A stretch of 64,000 nucleotides of DNA from Pontiellaceae bacterium (lineage in GTDB: Bacteria > Verrucomicrobiota > Kiritimatiellia > Kiritimatiellales > Pontiellaceae): the NCBI GenBank assembly GCA_016937945.1, contig JAFGVP010000062.1:1-64000 (forward strand). Direction: 5' to 3'. The position numbers and the translations under genes were made by a program. Below, one piece after another: positions 63,950 through 64,000 of this stretch. Below the pieces are notes generated by a model. It saw only the letters and a list, made by a program, of their open reading frames with translations, was not told the DNA's origin and did no database searches. Position 1 is the first letter of the stretch. Each line of letters starts with the position of its first letter.

Positions 63950-64000
63950 TCATTCATGGTTAGCTGAAGGGGCATCCGCCTCCGGAACATCCTGTTCCTG
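63950..64000 (-). CDS. C-terminal tail of an upstream gene, possibly exonuclease VII small subunit
   Basis: The last 16 codons of a minus-strand frame, ending in TGA (63952-63950), with an acidic tail (QEQDVPEADAPSANHE). The stop is nine bases before the ispA start, and xseB is the usual neighbour there with an acidic C-terminus. The piece is too short to confirm. Confidence 0.4.
   Translation of the reverse strand, partial: QEQDVPEADAPSANHE

Overview
The window is a gene-dense bacterial chromosome segment from an anaerobic, fermentative, Gram-negative-type organism. The anaerobic lifestyle is inferred from an NAD-linked trimeric [FeFe] hydrogenase, a full-length pyruvate:ferredoxin oxidoreductase, a 2[4Fe-4S] ferredoxin and a Rex redox repressor. 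A diderm envelope is inferred from a secretin, a lipoprotein peptidase and two AsmA-like proteins. The mixture (GldA/F/G-like ABC operon with DUF4340, fused SecDF, DUF1015, DUF6485, cNMP-CBS-DUF294) fits the PVC group. My best guess is Kiritimatiellota, but no marker here proves it. I saw no rRNA or tRNA gene, CRISPR array, transposon or prophage, so this looks like core chromosome.

Layout. 1-2.9 kb: a large unknown secreted protein and a low-molecular-weight phosphatase (minus). 3-7.2 kb: AsmA-like protein, plsY, gpsA and a DUF1015 protein (plus). 7.3-9.9 kb: DEDDh exonuclease overlapping a cNMP/CBS/nucleotidyltransferase sensor (minus). 10-15.5 kb: M48 lipoprotein, acetyltransferase, mnmE, hisD, hisC and a cysteine-rich mini-protein. 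15.5-23.5 kb: Gld-like ABC operon with DUF4340, a giant AsmA-like protein and a divergent-PAP2 protein. 23.5-24.6 kb: ferredoxin, Fur-family regulator and a small cysteine-containing membrane protein. 24.7-28.7 kb: TPR protein, glycosyltransferase and a ComEC lacking its C-terminal domain. 28.6-36.3 kb (minus): trhO, flavodoxin/ferredoxin reductase, ketopantoate reductase, ribbon-helix-helix protein, TrmH-type methyltransferase, an unusual MurC-like ligase and a secretin. 36.4-41.4 kb: the five-gene hydrogenase operon (minus), divergent from rex at 41.7 kb. 42.4-48.7 kb: membrane protein, tgt-yajC-secDF and a cation efflux protein. 48.8-53.3 kb: a phosphorelay/partner-switching module (Hpt, REC-PP2C-HATPase, STAS) interleaved with two sugar-transferase-related proteins. 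53.3-58.7 kb: recJ, then ybeY-pgpH-phoH (minus). 58.7-59.4 kb: a long non-coding region with a candidate structured RNA and two terminators. 59.4-62.9 kb: PFOR. 63-64 kb: polyprenyl synthase and the tail of a gene that may be xseB.

How the genes work together. PFOR makes reduced ferredoxin from pyruvate. The HndABCD-like hydrogenase can re-oxidise ferredoxin and NADH together to H2, and Rex, divergent from the operon, is the obvious NADH/NAD+ sensor. The module at 48.8-53.3 kb links a phosphorelay to a membrane sugar transferase and to a degenerate nucleotidyltransferase/sugar-transferase fusion, which suggests switch-controlled production of a surface polysaccharide. This module, the kinase-like protein inside the hydrogenase operon and the structured RNA before PFOR are the parts most worth a closer look.
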